A DNA stretch of 64,000 nucleotides. Origin: Argentina anserina (Eukaryota > Streptophyta > Magnoliopsida > Rosales > Rosaceae). Every line of letters begins with the position of its first letter. Within the stretch, counting starts at the first letter, position 1. The position numbers and the translations under genes were made by a program. The DNA lies in the NCBI RefSeq assembly GCF_933775445.1, contig NC_065877.1, positions 22,196,001 through 22,260,000 of the forward strand, written 5' to 3'. The notes below the pieces were generated by a model. The model searched no databases, had not been told where the DNA came from, and saw nothing but the letters and a program-made list of their open reading frames with translations. This document shows positions 31,422 through 44,189 of this stretch, piece after piece.

Positions 31422-33437
31422 TGATAGAGCGTTTTGTTAGAACGTTTATAAAATACCCTGAAAAACATCATCGTTCAGTCCGGGGAATCAAAAGGGCCTC
31501 AACACTTATCATGTTATTGGGGGATTTAATTTGGATTCTATAACTACTACTTAAAATAAATCCTAAATTACTTATATACAATTGATCAACCATTCATCAC
31601 ATAACCAAAACATGAATTCTACTCAAGACACATGTATCACACGTATAGAACAACATATAGGCAGCAAATTATTTCGATTATTTCTAAGTCCATTTCAATT
31701 CTAATTCTAATTAGAGCCCGAAGCGGTTCATCTAATCGTTAGGACTTCTTAGTTATTTAGAATCAACGAAACGTTCAATCCTAAACATATGCTAAAGAGA
31801 GTTCAACATAACGAAGCGTACTAGTTAAACAACAAAGTAGCACATAAGCACATTAAGTCGAATTGGAGACATGTAAGCAAGCATGGCGTCACTCATCTTG
31901 ATTAAGCATGCAAATTCCTAGAACTATCACAACCCTAAACAAGTATCAATAATTGAAACACGAAGCGCATATTCAATCAATGAACACTTTGGTGAATGAA
32001 ATCGCAACCCTATGAGAACCATGACATTGGCTTCCTCAAGCATTGATTTAGATGTACAAGTTCAAGGAATAAATTGAAATAAAATCTAAAAACAATTCGG
32101 AAACCTACTGCCCTAAGTCATTATACACGGCAAACATACAAATCTCAAGAGTTCATACAATCAAAACATAAAACCGAAGAAGTCTGAAATTATATTCTAT
32201 ATATATGAAACCGAAAATCACATCCAATAAATCATTCAATGAATTCGAAAATTTCAGAAAACCAAAAGATAAATTACAAACCATGGATGAATCACACTTT
32301 AGAAACCTTCTAGGATTCGGCAAGAATGAATTCGATTTGGAAGAGGAGGAAGATGAGCACGGTTTTGTGGTGAAGGATGAAGGTTTTTGGCTTGAATTTC
32401 CTGGATGGATTTTGGCAGAATTTCGGCTGTGTTTATGAGAGAATGGTCATGCTTTTTTATGAGGGGAGGCCATGCCTTATATAGAGGAAGGAGGAGAGGA
32501 GGGGCTGCTACGACTTTTGATGGGCTGATCCATGTATGCACGGCTAGGATCTTTTCTCTTTAATTGGATCTAATGGCTGCCCTTCTTTTCCTTGTAGAAC
32601 AAGCTCTTATGTCCTTGTTTCTCTAGGGTTAGCATGGGCTGGACTCTCCTTCTCATGGGCTGATTTAATAAGCATTGCAAGAATTTCTTCTCCAAGGCCG
32701 AAAGGGTAAGGCACGGCATCTTCTCTTCCTTGATGAATTTGGACGGCAACAAAGCTTCCTTGTTGCACACAACTTCCTTCTTTTCCTCAAGCTTTGTATT
32801 ATCTCATCAAAATCCGAAATTAATCCCTTTAAAATCATGAATGGTATTCACGACATTGGTCTTCTTTCTTCCTTGAATTATCTCTTCAAATCTGAAAAAT
32901 AAAAACCGAAATTAATAAGAAGAGATAATCTATTTCGAAACTTATGTCTTAATCTAGACAATTGTTGTCTTAAAAAGACACATGTAATAGATGAGCTTAG
33001 CTAGATTAGGAAAGTTTCTTATTTGCAAAAAGGAAACTTACTAGAATAAGTAAGTTACTAGAACAAGAAAGTTCATTTAGGAAAGTTTCGTAATAAGAGT
33101 TTAAGTTCAAGTAGGACTTTCCAAAGTGGTACGTTTCCTAGTCTAACAAGGATTCCTAATGCAAACATGACTCTCAAGATATCGTCAATGCGACCAAAAC
33201 GTAGAAAGATGAAGACTCCTAATTCAACTAGGTTTCCTAGTCCTATAAGGATTCCTACTCAAACTAGGACTCTAGAGCAATTCTTCGTTTTTAGCTCGTT
33301 TAAGCACAAATACATATCCATAACCGTCCTAGACTCCTATTGTGACTCAATGACTCGATATTACAACAATAAGGGTTAAGCAAAGTACAAATGGAGGTAA
33401 AAACATATTAAGAACGTAGCACAAAGTGCTCCTATCA
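31422..33437 (-). repeat. 3' LTR of the Tat-like element
   Basis: It is almost identical to 35486-37529. It lacks about 24 bases present there: ATCGTT-AGTATAGAATAAGCAGGG-ATCGTT has collapsed to one ATCGTT (near 31470), a deletion between 6-bp direct repeats. It also has one fewer GATGAAG unit near 32378. Short open frames inside are shared by both LTRs and show no protein pattern. A minus-strand TATATAAGG near 32478 may be the LTR promoter. Confidence 0.92.
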
Positions 33438-35462
33438 ACTACCTCACACTTAGCTTTTGCTAGTCCCTTGGCAAAACAAAACAAAACTACACAAAACACT
33501 ATTGCCCCTAAATGATTGTCTCAGAATCTCAAAATACATAGCTTTCAAGTTTAAGCATTTCCATGTAAGCACATAAATTCCAAGTTTCATAAACATGCTT
33601 CATAGTATGAATAAGTAAGAAATGAGACAATAGGCACATAACATGTTTAGTCAATTCAATCCTCCTCACAAGGCATACTCTCTTCTTTTCACTCAGATTC
33701 ATGGTTATAATTCACACACAAATATATGCAAGAGAAAGGATAATAAAGCATCAAATAGTTTGCATATTTCAACAAATGAAAGCACTTTGTGAATAACAAA
33801 AGGAAAACCTCATTTAACAACTAAGTGCACAAATAGTTTTTTTTGATTTTTTTTCTTTCTTTTTTCGTTTATATCATGAAATCAAAGCAAAAATCAGCAA
33901 ACAATGATCATGCAACCCTACCCCACACTTAGAAAATTACATTGTCCTCAATGTAAGCTCAATAATCAGAATGTAATTCATAAGTATAGACTAAGATTAC
34001 ACATCAACACATATACAATTCAACCATAAGAGTGAAGGGATTAGAAAATGCAAACTCTCGTAGACGACTCCTCCACAGATACGGTTGAAATGGGTTGCCT
34101 CCCATGCAACGCTTAACTTTTATAGTCCTTTAGCCTAGACTCTGCACTTCCTTTTAAGTTGTAGGCGGCGCCACTTGGAGTTGTACACCTCCAAATTTGT
34201 GCCTCTTTGACTATCAAAACTCAATCATGTTCACTCCACTCTTAAACTGTATCGCATAAGAAAAAGAACATTAGAAGAGTGAACATCAAAACTCAAAGAA
34301 TAAGTTAGTATAGTGTTAATGATTAAGCTAAAGTTAAAATGAGTTAAATTAATTGCAAATCATGAATCAAAAGTTAGAGTGTGGTGGAACTCTGCTTCTT
34401 GCAACACTTGTCGTCCTTCCCAAGTCATTGAGAGCTTCAATCAACTGTTAACAATAGAATTCTCCAACTCTTTCTTAAAATCCCTATCTGGCAACTAAGG
34501 TATACAAAGACACACAAAATGTTAGCGATTAAGTATAAGATGAAATAAAAGAAATGTTAGCAATTGAATACAAATATAGTTAAACTTAAAGACAATTTTT
34601 TTTCTTTTTTTCGAAATCTACAAGTGTATGAGTAATACTAAGTCTAATTGATTTTATTCACACACATTCCTAACTTTTAAGGTACGTGGAGCAGAGGAGA
34701 TAACTGTGCAATGGACTAAAACAGCTTAAGGTAAGGGTCTTGCTTTATCCGATATACCTTAAAAATTAGAATATTATTTTCTTTTGAAGTTATATATACT
34801 TATTTATACAAAGTTATTTTGTAAGTTATAAAGCAAGGTGGACGTGCGGCCTAAGTACGTCGTCTAGACACAAACTCATTCCTTTGTTTCAGAAGGCTGG
34901 ATAGCTAGAATCAGACATAGTCACAAGGCATGACTCATTTGTTGGACACCACGGGGGCCACAACCTCGAAAGGATGCTTTCCCAATCGACTCCATCACCG
35001 AGATGTATGTCAGTCTATGGGCCTCTGAGATCCAATTTTGTAAACCTTGAACCAGAGTAATGAAAATAGCAAGCCCCTTACTCAGCTCGGAATAACTTTG
35101 TGTGTTAGACTGGCCCCAAAGTGTTAATAAAAGCCGTCCTCAACCACAAGTGACTTTTGCAAAGTACAAATGGAGGGTTAAGGCTAATATTAACAAAATA
35201 GACTTTACATATTCCGTTCACCTTATAATTTACAATAAACTAAGCATAAATAAACATTTAGCTTCCTTAAAAATATAACTAAGTGTAACAAGTATCCTAT
35301 ATGCATACTACTATAACAATATAACAAATAACAACACAAACTCTATCACAAACTCTATCACTATTTACGATTACTGTTCATAGAAGCATATTAACTAAAA
35401 TACAATAATACAATTCACAATATAACACAAAATTAACACTTCAAAGCATTGAGAATTAATCA
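33438..35462 (-). other. internal region of the Tat-like element
   Basis: About 2 kb with stops in all frames. Next to the left LTR the minus strand reads AAGTGTGAGGTAGT, a likely polypurine tract. Words such as TACCCCACACTTAG (33922) resemble the same motif and may be a second such site. No retroviral protein motif was found. Confidence 0.75.
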
Positions 35463-35464
35463 AT

Positions 35465-35482
35465 TCCCCGGCAACGGTGCCA
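35465..35482 (-). promoter_or_regulatory. tRNA-Arg-type primer-binding site
   Basis: The minus strand reads TGGCACCGTTGCCGGGGA, three bases from the LTR. It is near-identical to the Ogre/Tat primer site TGGCGCCGTTGCCGGGGA. Confidence 0.85.
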
Positions 35483-35485
35483 AAA

Positions 35486-37529
35486 TGATAGAACGTTTTG
35501 TTAGAACGTCTATAAAATACCCTGAAAAACATCATCGTTAGTATAGAATAAGCAGGGATCGTTCAGTCCGGGGAATCAAACGGGCCTCAACACTTATCGT
35601 GTTATTGGGGGATTTGATTTGGATTCTAAAACTACTAAAAATAAATCCTAAATTACTTATATACAATTGATCAATCATTCATCACATAACCAAAACACGA
35701 ATTTCACTCAAGAAACATGTATCACACGTATAGAACAACATATAGGCAGCAAATTATTTCGATTATTTCTAAGTCCATTTCAATTCTAATTCTAATTAGA
35801 GTCCGAAGCGGTTCATCTAATCGTTAGGACTTCTTAGTTATTTAGAATCAACGAAGCGTTCAATCCTAAACATATGCTAAAGAGAGTTCAACATAACGAA
35901 GCGTACTAGTTAAACAACAAAGTAGCACATAAGCACATTAAGTCGAATTGGAGACATGTAAGCAAGCACGGCGTCACTCATCTTGATTAAGCATGCAAAT
36001 TCCTAGAACTATCACAACCCTAAACAAGTATCAATAATTGAAACACGAAGCGCATATTCAATCAATGAACACTTTGGTGAATGAAATCGCAACCCTATGG
36101 GAACCATGGCCTTGGCTTCCTCAAGCATTGATTTAGATGTACAAGTTCAAGGAATAAATTGAAATAAAATCTAAAAACAATTCGGAAACCTACTGCCCTA
36201 AGTCATTATACACGGCAAACATACAAATCTCAAGAGTTCATACAATCAAAACATAAAACCGAAGAAGTTTGAAATTATATTCTATATATATGAAACCGAA
36301 AATCACATCCAATAAATCATTCAATGAATTCGAAAATTTCAGAAAACCAAAAGATAAATTACAAGCCATGGATGAATCACACTTTAGAAACCTTCTAGGA
36401 TTCGGCAAGAATGAATTCGATTTGGAAGAGGAGGAAGATGAGCACGGTTTTGTGGTGAAGGATGAAGGATGAAGGTTTTTGGCTTGAATTTCCTGGATGG
36501 ATTTTGGCAGAATTTCGTCTGTGTTTATGAGAGAATGGTCATGCTTTTTTATGAGGGGAGGCCATGCCTTATATAGAGGAAGGAGGAGAGGAGGGGCTGC
36601 TACGGTTTTTGATGGGCTGATCCATGTATGCACGGCTAGGATCTTTTCTCTTTAATTAGATCTAATGGCTGCCCTTCTTTTCTTTGTAGAACAAGCTCTT
36701 ATGTCCTTGTTTCTCTAGGGTTAGCATGGGCTGGACTCTCCTTCTCATGGGCTGATTTAATAAGCATTGCAAGAATTTCTTCTCCAAGGCCGAAAGGGTA
36801 AGGCACGGCATCTTCTCTTCCTTGATGAATTTGGACGGCAACAAAGCTTCCTTGTTGCACACAACTTCCTTCTTTTCCTCAAGCTTTGTATTATCTCATC
36901 AAAATCCGAAATTAATCCCTTTAAAATCATGAATGGTATTCACGACATTGGTCTTCTTTCTTCCTTGAATTATCTCTTCAAATCTGAAAAATAAAAACCG
37001 AAATTAATAAGAAGAGATAATCTATTTCGAAACTTATGTCTTAATCTAGACAATTGTTGTCTTAAAAAGACACATGTAATAGATGAGCTTAGCTAGATTA
37101 GGAAAGTTTCTTATTTGCAAAAAGGAAACTTACTAGAATAAGTAAGTTACTAGAACAAGAAAGTTCATTTAGGAAAGTTTCGTAATAAGAGTTTGAGTTC
37201 AAGTAGGACTTTCCAAAGTGGTACGTTTCCTAGTCTAACAAGGATTCCTAATGCAAACATGACTCTCAAGATATCGTCAATGCAACCAAAACGTAGAAAG
37301 ATGAAGACTCCTAATTCAACTAGGTTTCCTAGTCCTATAAGGATTCCTACTCAAACTAGGACTCTAGAGCAATTCTTCGTTTTTAGCTCGTTTAAGCACA
37401 AATACACATCCATAACCGTCCTAGACTCCTATTGTGACTCAATGACTCGATATTACAACAATAAGGGTTAAGCAAAGTACAAATAGAGGTAAAAACATAT
37501 TAAGAACGTAGCACAAAGTGCTCCTATCA
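35486..37529 (-). repeat. 5' LTR of the Tat-like element
   Basis: The full-length LTR (2044 bp), with the 24 bases missing from the other copy (35543-35566 region). The minus-strand TATATAAGG near 36571 would be the transcription start region. Confidence 0.92.
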
Positions 37530-37534
37530 CCATA

Positions 37535-40010
37535 CATGCAACTAGTTATGCAATCAAGTAACTGTTTATCTAACTTCTCGTGCAGTTTATAACCAACCGT
37601 GTAACTATGCAGGTAACTGGTCATGTAACCGACTATTTGTAGTTGTGTTAATAACTTTGTTGGTATTGAGTATTTGTCTTAGTAACTGTATTGGTAAATG
37701 TATATGTAACCATATTGGTAAGGGTGGGCATAAAACCCGAGGACCGAAATAAAATCGGTCAAACTGATCTGACTCGGCCGGTTCGGTCTTTGTTGCTATT
37801 TTTAACCATTTTAGCGGTTCAGTCCGGTTCTTGACTTGGCATGTCCGGTCTTTGGTCCCATTGATTTTGAGGTTAAAAAAAACCGAAATCCTGAACATAT
37901 ACGTGTTTATATCTAATTTGATTATACTTTAGTTGTACAAGCTTATTTTAAAATTGGGTGTAGGAGATTATAGTGAAAAAATAACCCTAAAAGGATAAAA
38001 TTCTTTTTTCCAGCCGGTTTCTGCCAGTCTGGTCCTGGTTCTTGCAAGTCTGGTCCCTAACCAGTCCTTAAGAAAAAACCTGACTCTAACCGGTCCTTGA
38101 ATTTTAAGACAAAAAACCTGACCAAAATATAACTATTCGGTTCGGTCCCAGTCCTGTGAAAAAAAATGGCCGGTTTAGGACCGTGCCCAGCCTTACATAT
38201 TGGTTATTTTGTTTTTATTAAGTTGCTATTAGGTAACTGTATAGATATTGCTTTTGTGTAGGTGTGATATATTGGGAGATACAACAAAGTGGAGGAAACG
38301 TCTACATTATGCCCAGGCAAACTATTTTGACGTGATGTCCTTGAAAAAAACCATACTCAAAGTATAAATAATTTTAACAATTACCCACTAGTTACATGTA
38401 TATGTTTTTAGGTTCTTGATCGTACTATTACTTAAAGTGGCTAGTTTGCGAACTACATATAAGTTATATGACAATTAATCATTTAACTGACCATGTAACT
38501 ACCCAACTGGTCAAGTAACTACTAATGTAACTAGACCACTCCAACGAGTAACTTTTTGTGTAACTACTTAAGTCATTAGGTACTACGCACGTATTTAGCT
38601 GGTCTTGTAAATGTAAGATTATTACTCATGTAACTAATTATTTGTAGGGTATAAGTAGTCTTCTAATTACTCAAGCCCCACAACAATAGTGTGCCTCAAC
38701 CATATCATTAGGCCATGAATTGACCAAGTAACTAAATATATAACTAACCCTGTAACTACTCTGATACTATGTAAAATGAACCTAATTAACTATCTTGTAC
38801 TTAGGTAACTAGTTATATAACGACTCAATGATTAGGTAACTATTCAGCTAACTGCCCTATAACTAATCAAGCAGTAGGTCAATGATGTAACTTCACTACT
38901 CCGTTAACTGATGAAGTAACTACTCATGTAACTATTCATGTAACAACCAAAGTTACCAGTCATAACTTATTATACACAGTGTGTCGCTACACAACATGTA
39001 AATGATCATGTAGCTATGTAAGTAACTAATCATATAACTAGCCATATAACTAGACTTGTAACTGTCTATATAACTTTATTTGTAATCATCAATGTAATTT
39101 TTGTTTAACTATTAATATTCACCGTATTTCTATCTTCTACTTTTCTCCACCAAATATGATCGATTTTTAATCGAGAGAGAGCCACAAGCATTAAACATAT
39201 ACATGAATTAGATTGTAAACTTTATCATTGGAATCATCAAGTCATTGGAATCATCAAGCTTGGCGAGAAAGAACTATTGGCATTAAATAAATGTATATCC
39301 AATTGTCTCCATATCCATACAAAGTTTAACTGCTAAACTAATAACTCATTTTGATCAGGTGACAGTTACTTAAGCAGTTACCTGAGCAATAAGTTTTCAA
39401 GAAACTACTCAAGTAACATATTTCGTTAATTGGCAATGTAACTACTCAATTATTTGTTAACTACTCATATAACTAGTCGTGGAGTTAATAAAGTAATTGG
39501 TTAATGATGCAACTTGACTTTCTGTTATTGATCATGTCACTACTCAAGTAACAACTTATGTAACTGAACATGTAACTACTGTAGTAACTGATTATGTAAC
39601 TAGATATTTGTAGTGTGCCAAAGCATCAAAACAATATGAGTCTGACCGTGTAAATGGTCACATAACTAGCCACGTGCCTATATGCGTAACTAATTTGTAA
39701 CTAGCCATATAACTAGCTCGTACGTCACTGTGATTGCTAATGTAACTGGCAGTATGATTGTTAATGTAACTGAAAATTGAAGTTATTGGCTATATCAATT
39801 CAATTAGTTAGCTTGCCAGTAGTTATGTTGCAAATTACTACTAATTTGACCATAAACACGGCAGCTTGTTACTAGTTCATAATTCATTATGTAACCATCA
39901 TGTAACTAGTAGTGTAATTCGCTATATGTAACCGGCAGTCTTGCAAATGACTTGAAACTAATCATGTAAATTGGCAAAGTAATGTGGTATCATATACTAG
40001 TCGTGTAACC
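37535..40010. repeat. degenerate GTAACT minisatellite
   Basis: Dozens of copies of TGTAACTA, AAGTAACTA and CATGTAACT recur at irregular short spacing on the + strand over about 2 kb, often as GTAACTANTCATGTAACT. Spacing varies (roughly 12-25 bases) and copies are degenerate, so this is an old expanded simple repeat rather than an array of clean units. A hAT element interrupts it at 37719-38195, and the Tat-like LTR element sits at its left edge, since AAGTAACTATA precedes that element at 31411. No coding potential. Confidence 0.85.
37719..38195. mobile_element. non-autonomous hAT element in the minisatellite
   Basis: Perfect 8-bp duplications CATATTGG (37711-37718 and 38196-38203) flank an element starting TAAGGGTGGGCA and ending TGCCCAGCCTTA. 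The interior is rich in CCGGTTC/GACCGG words (for example GGTTCGGTC) and non-coding. Confidence 0.9.
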
Positions 40011-40198
40011 GGAAGAATCATGATTCATGAATAACCAGACTTATAACCTCAACAAGAACCTTGCTCGTTTGTACACATTTTTAACCTATCAATTTTGTAA
40101 CTATCATGCAATGATAACTCGTATTGTACTAATATATAATGATAGTTACGATGATAGTTACGTGAGTTGCAAGTGGAATTATAATGATAGTACATAGT

Positions 40199-40306
40199 TA
40201 CCGTGGTAGCCCATGAAACAGATTTTCTCATGCGCATTCTATCAAACACCTTTCGGGCATTCACCACTTTACCCATTTTAAAGTACATATCAAAAACCTT
40301 TTGCAC
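40199..40306 (-). pseudogene. PPR protein fragment
   Basis: The minus strand encodes DMYFKMGKVVNARKVFDRMR and then KSVSWATTV, one pentatricopeptide repeat of the PLS class (family pattern DMYAKCG---ARKVFD-M--R-VVSW). The frame continues into unrelated low-complexity sequence and no adjacent repeats are present. PPR proteins bind organelle RNA, but a single repeat cannot do so. It sits at the edge of the minisatellite. Confidence 0.7.
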
Positions 40307-40439
40307 CCAACAAGCACATCAAGTTCAAAAGCATTGGATTTGGTTTGTTAATGACTTCTTTTTACATTGTATAGCAAGCATGAAGAAGATCCAAGCATTG
40401 CAGACTTCCAATATTTCAAACACATCTTAGTCATAACTC

Positions 40440-42200
40440 ATAATTTGATATTTGCATTACGATCTCGTATGTGCTTTGAAAAACCTGGAATCTAACTAGG
40501 AGGCTAATCATAAACAAGCAGTCATCCTATTATTCATCATAATCCTTTCAATTCTCACGGGCTAATCCGTCCTTCTCTAACCTTGTTTAAAGAACCACTG
40601 CATCCCCAAGCTGATCGATCACCACCACAAGCAAAAAGAAGAAGAAGAGATAACAATCATATACTCATATTGAGCTAGGAGCTGCGTATAAGAACGATGT
40701 CATCCAACCCAGCTAGCTAGCCTCCACAAAATGACAATTGATTGGTAGTAGACTTCTGTATCCATAATTCTTTATAATCGAAATTCAGAACGTAATACTA
40801 TTACCTCAAAAGGCTCCTTCGCCAAGGCCGAGGTCGAGCCGTTGCCGTCAACGAGATCCACCGAGCACTAACGATGAGATCTTGTCATATTGACATGAAG
40901 ACCGGCTCCAACTAGGAGATCTGAGCGCCTGCAGTGAACGACGCGGACCGCATCACCGCGGCCGAGCGGTGGAGGGAGTGGACTTCTTCAAGAGAGATTT
41001 TTTTTTTTTAGGAAAAAGGGTATCAAGGTCAGAGAAAAAAATGTAAATAACTCATTTTTATCATTTCTAAAAAAAGGCCTATTTTATCACGTACACACTT
41101 TAATAAAGTCCCATTTATTAGTTGTAAATGATAATACAAGAATATTGTTTTTTTATCATTTCTACTTTCAAATAACCCTTTTCAATAATTTATCATATAT
41201 GAATAGCATTGGTCTGGTGTTGATCCCATCTTGTTTTGTTTCGGAGATCTAAATCACTTGAGCACGATTTAGGCCTAATCTTGTTATGAAGAGAGTCAGG
41301 AGACCGTAATCTTCAAAGTGGCCTTTATGTTTCTAAAGAACCCTCAACTATGATATTGTAATTTGGTGATTGTGTTCGCGAATTCGAAGCAATTTTTCAG
41401 AAAACTATCTTTAAAAAATTATATAAATTAATTAAATAACAAAATTTGACGCCATTGCATTATGCTTGATGTTGGAGGATAAAATTTTCAAGAGTGAGAT
41501 CATCCAACAAGAATCTCACTCCTTTGATTTTTGAGAAACCCTAGACACAACTATCATGATAGAGTTTAGAGGAGAGGTACCTGCAAAACAAAAAGACACT
41601 TTGACGCCAAATTCAATATCGATCTAAGCAGACTTAACTAAATTAAATTGGATTGACACTCATTACCGTTGTTACCAATGATCGTTCGGTGATCACCTCC
41701 CATGCTTCATTTGGTGACTCCTATGCATCATTAGATGACCCTCCGTATCTCCAAGTTTTTGAATATATAAGTGTTGCTTCTTTAGCTCTCAATTCATATT
41801 GTAGTGATAAACTTATGTCGTAGTGGGGAGGAGAATGTATTTCATGCTCTCACACAACCTGATTATGCTTTAGTGGCTTTTACTTTGTCAACTATCAAGT
41901 TACATTGGGGTTTAACAATTGGATCTAGTCAAGTAAGTAGAGGACCCAAAGCTGAAAATGTATCCCCATAGTTGAGATCCGTCCATTACATCACATAATA
42001 ACATCACATAATTTTCTATTGTGTCACGATGTTTATAAAAGTGAGGGATTGCTTAGATTTCCATTCCCTCGGCTTGAAAGGAACCTAAGAACAAAGGTCG
42101 CCCTACGGTTGGAGAAACAAGCTTAAGTCCGGCGACACCTAAGCTGGTTAACTCAAAATAGGGAAGCCTAAGTCACTGCTGCTTATCTTGGAGGAAGACC
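40440..42200. other. gene-free stretch with a GC-rich patch
   Basis: The patch at about 40800-40985 is far richer in G+C than its surroundings and reads in one + frame as AVNEIHRALTMRSCHIDMKT. It looks like degraded coding DNA, but I do not recognise it. Poly-T (40990) and T/A-rich DNA follow. No gene is supported. Confidence 0.4.
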
Positions 42201-42212
42201 TGGCACAGTGAC

Positions 42213-44061
42213 CAATGGCAGACCCAAGAACGTAAACATTAAAATTAGAGACAATTATTATTTCTTTGAAATATTCAATATCATTTCAATAATATTTATC
42301 AAGTAAATAGTTATAATATATTATATATCGAAAAACTTAGTAAAAAAATATGATCAAACAATTAAACCTCTTAAACTCTACTTTTTTATTAAAGTTTTTT
42401 ATTCATTTGTAATTTAATAACACATGCCAAAAGAAATAGCACATGGTCCAAAAAAAAATTAGTTAGTCTTAAAGACTTACACGTCTTGGTCTCTTGGGCT
42501 AATACAATCTACTTTTATATATATATATATGAAATAAATTCATCATCAATACCTGAATTCTGGTGGCAAGGTCAGTGTGGTACCCAGACTCACAAAACTA
42601 TCAATGAGATACCCATACTCTTATTTTGCTATCAACGACGTACTTCCGTCAAATTTCTTTGATGAATCCGTTAAAAAAGTGACATGGCACACCTTGTGGG
42701 AATAAAAATGCACTTTTTTTTTCACTATCAGTACCTGAACTCTAGTGGCAAGATCAATGTGGTACCCAAACTCACAAAACTATCAATGTGATACCCAGAT
42801 TCTTATTTTGCTATCAACGATGTGCTTTCGTCAAATTTCTTTGATGACTCTGTTAAAGAAGTGACATAGGTCACCTAGTGGGAATAAAAAAGTCCCTCTT
42901 TAATTAACCACCGACCTAAATTAATTCTTTTCTTTATTTCTCTTTGATCTCCTCATTCTATTTCACTCTCTTTATTTCACCCCCAATTCCCCACCTGCAT
43001 TAATATCTCCGGTGACTTCCTCTCCCTTCCAAACGTCACCGTTTTGGCTTCGAATCACAATATAGTTTCCCATGACCGATGTTATCACTCAACGGCGCTC
43101 CGCGAGAGCCCAACAATTTTTGGTAATTTTTGAATGCAGGAGAAGATCAGGAGAGTGCCTTATGGAGAAGACCATGCCTTTTCAAGTACCCGTTGTTTCT
43201 CGTGTTCTACAATTGGATCATAACGTCGGCTATCTTGGCCGGAGATTTGATTTGAAGGAAATGAAAAATACCTTGGTTGATGGTTTGCGAAATACCGAGT
43301 CTTGGTTGATGGTTCTTCGAGATTCAGGAGAGCACTGGGCTCTCGCGAAGCGCCGTCGAGTGACGTCATCATTTCGGTCATGAGAAACCAGATTGTGATT
43401 CGAGGCCAAAACGGTGACGTTTGGAAGAGAGAGGAAGTCACCGGAGAGATTAATGCAAGTGGGAAATTGGGGGTGAAATAGAATGAGGAGATGAAAGAGA
43501 AATAAAGAAATAAAAGGATAAAAAGAAAAGAATTAATTTAAGTTAGTGGTTAATTAAAAAAGAGAATTTTTTATTCCCACCAGGTGTGCCACGTCACTTT
43601 TTTAACAAAATCGTCAAAGAAATTTGACGGAAATATGTCGTTGATAGCAAAATAAGAGTCTGGGTATCACATTTATAGTTTTGTGAGTTTGGGTATCACA
43701 TTGACCCTGCCACTAGAGTTCAGGTACTGATGGTGAAAAAGATGACATTTTTTATTCCGACAAGGTGTGTCACGTTACTTTTTTAACGGAGCCGTAAAAA
43801 AAATTGACGGAAGTACGTCGTTGATAGCAAAATAAGAGTCTGGATATCACATTGATAGTTTTGTGAGTCTAAGTACTACATTGACCTTAACACCAAAATT
43901 CAGGTACTAATAGTGAAATAAATTGTATATATATTAGTAAATATGGGGCTATTGGGGGCGTGAATGTTATGGTAAGTCTATAATGGTAACAATCACATGA
44001 TATAGTACACTGTAGTAGAAAAGTCACCAGGTGAATATCCTCCTATCTCAGTCCGCCACTG
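42213..44061. mobile_element. hAT element split by a nested Mutator-like foldback
   Basis: Perfect 8-bp duplications ACAGTGAC (42205-42212 and 44062-44069) flank an element with ends CAATGGCAGACC and GTCCGCCACTG, forms of the hAT terminus CAGTGGCGGA-. Removing the nested 42531-43925 element and its 9-bp duplication leaves about 450 bp of non-coding hAT. Confidence 0.88.
42531..43925. mobile_element. Mutator-like foldback element with tandem terminal repeats
   Basis: 9-bp TATATATAT flanks (42522-42530 and 43926-43934) border a 1.4-kb element whose halves are inverted copies of each other for about 575 bases each. Each arm holds two tandem versions of a terminal block (TACCTGAACTCTAGTGGCAAG, then CACAAAACTATCAATG, then CTATCAACGA-GT). 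The arms extend inward through AAACGTCACCGTTTTGGC to a loop of about 230 bases (43106-43333). Because TA repeats surround it, the target duplication is less certain than for its neighbour, but the shared end design links it to the Pack-MULE at 44190. The loop's open frames (43072-43383 +, 43160-43441 -) have no recognised domain. Confidence 0.82.
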
Positions 44062-44189
44062 ACAGTGACACATACGTCTGATTGAACTCAAGTCTGATAA
44101 AGGTGTGCATGCGGAGTTACAGCCTCTCTCCCATGGGGCCTCGCTGGGTAAGGCTTGCACTACTTTTAACTCTTAAGCTATTACTAAAT

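Larger units (their letters stand above)
31422..37529 (-). mobile_element. Tat/Ogre-like LTR retrotransposon derivative without coding capacity (LARD-like)
   Basis: Two direct repeats of about 2.0 kb (31422-33437 and 35486-37529), each starting TGATAG and ending CTATCA, flank about 2.05 kb of internal DNA. Next to the right repeat the minus strand reads TGGCACCGTTGCCGGGGA, the tRNA-Arg-type primer site used by Tat/Ogre Ty3-gypsy elements. The element is therefore on the minus strand and the right repeat is its 5' LTR. Flanks CTATA (31417-31421) and CCATA (37530-37534) are a 5-bp duplication with one change. No gag-pol frame is visible inside. The LTRs differ at only a few sites, so insertion is fairly recent. 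Confidence 0.9.

Noticed and set aside
32205..32438. Small acidic protein gene (also at 36269-36472)
   Set aside because: Both lie at the same place in the two LTRs of the Tat-like element and show no protein pattern.
37535..40010. CRISPR-like array of short repeats
   Set aside because: The words are degenerate, unevenly spaced and without unique spacers of constant length, and this is plant DNA.
40800..40985. Coding exon in the GC-rich patch
   Set aside because: One frame is open for about 25 codons but stops follow, and I could not link it to any family.
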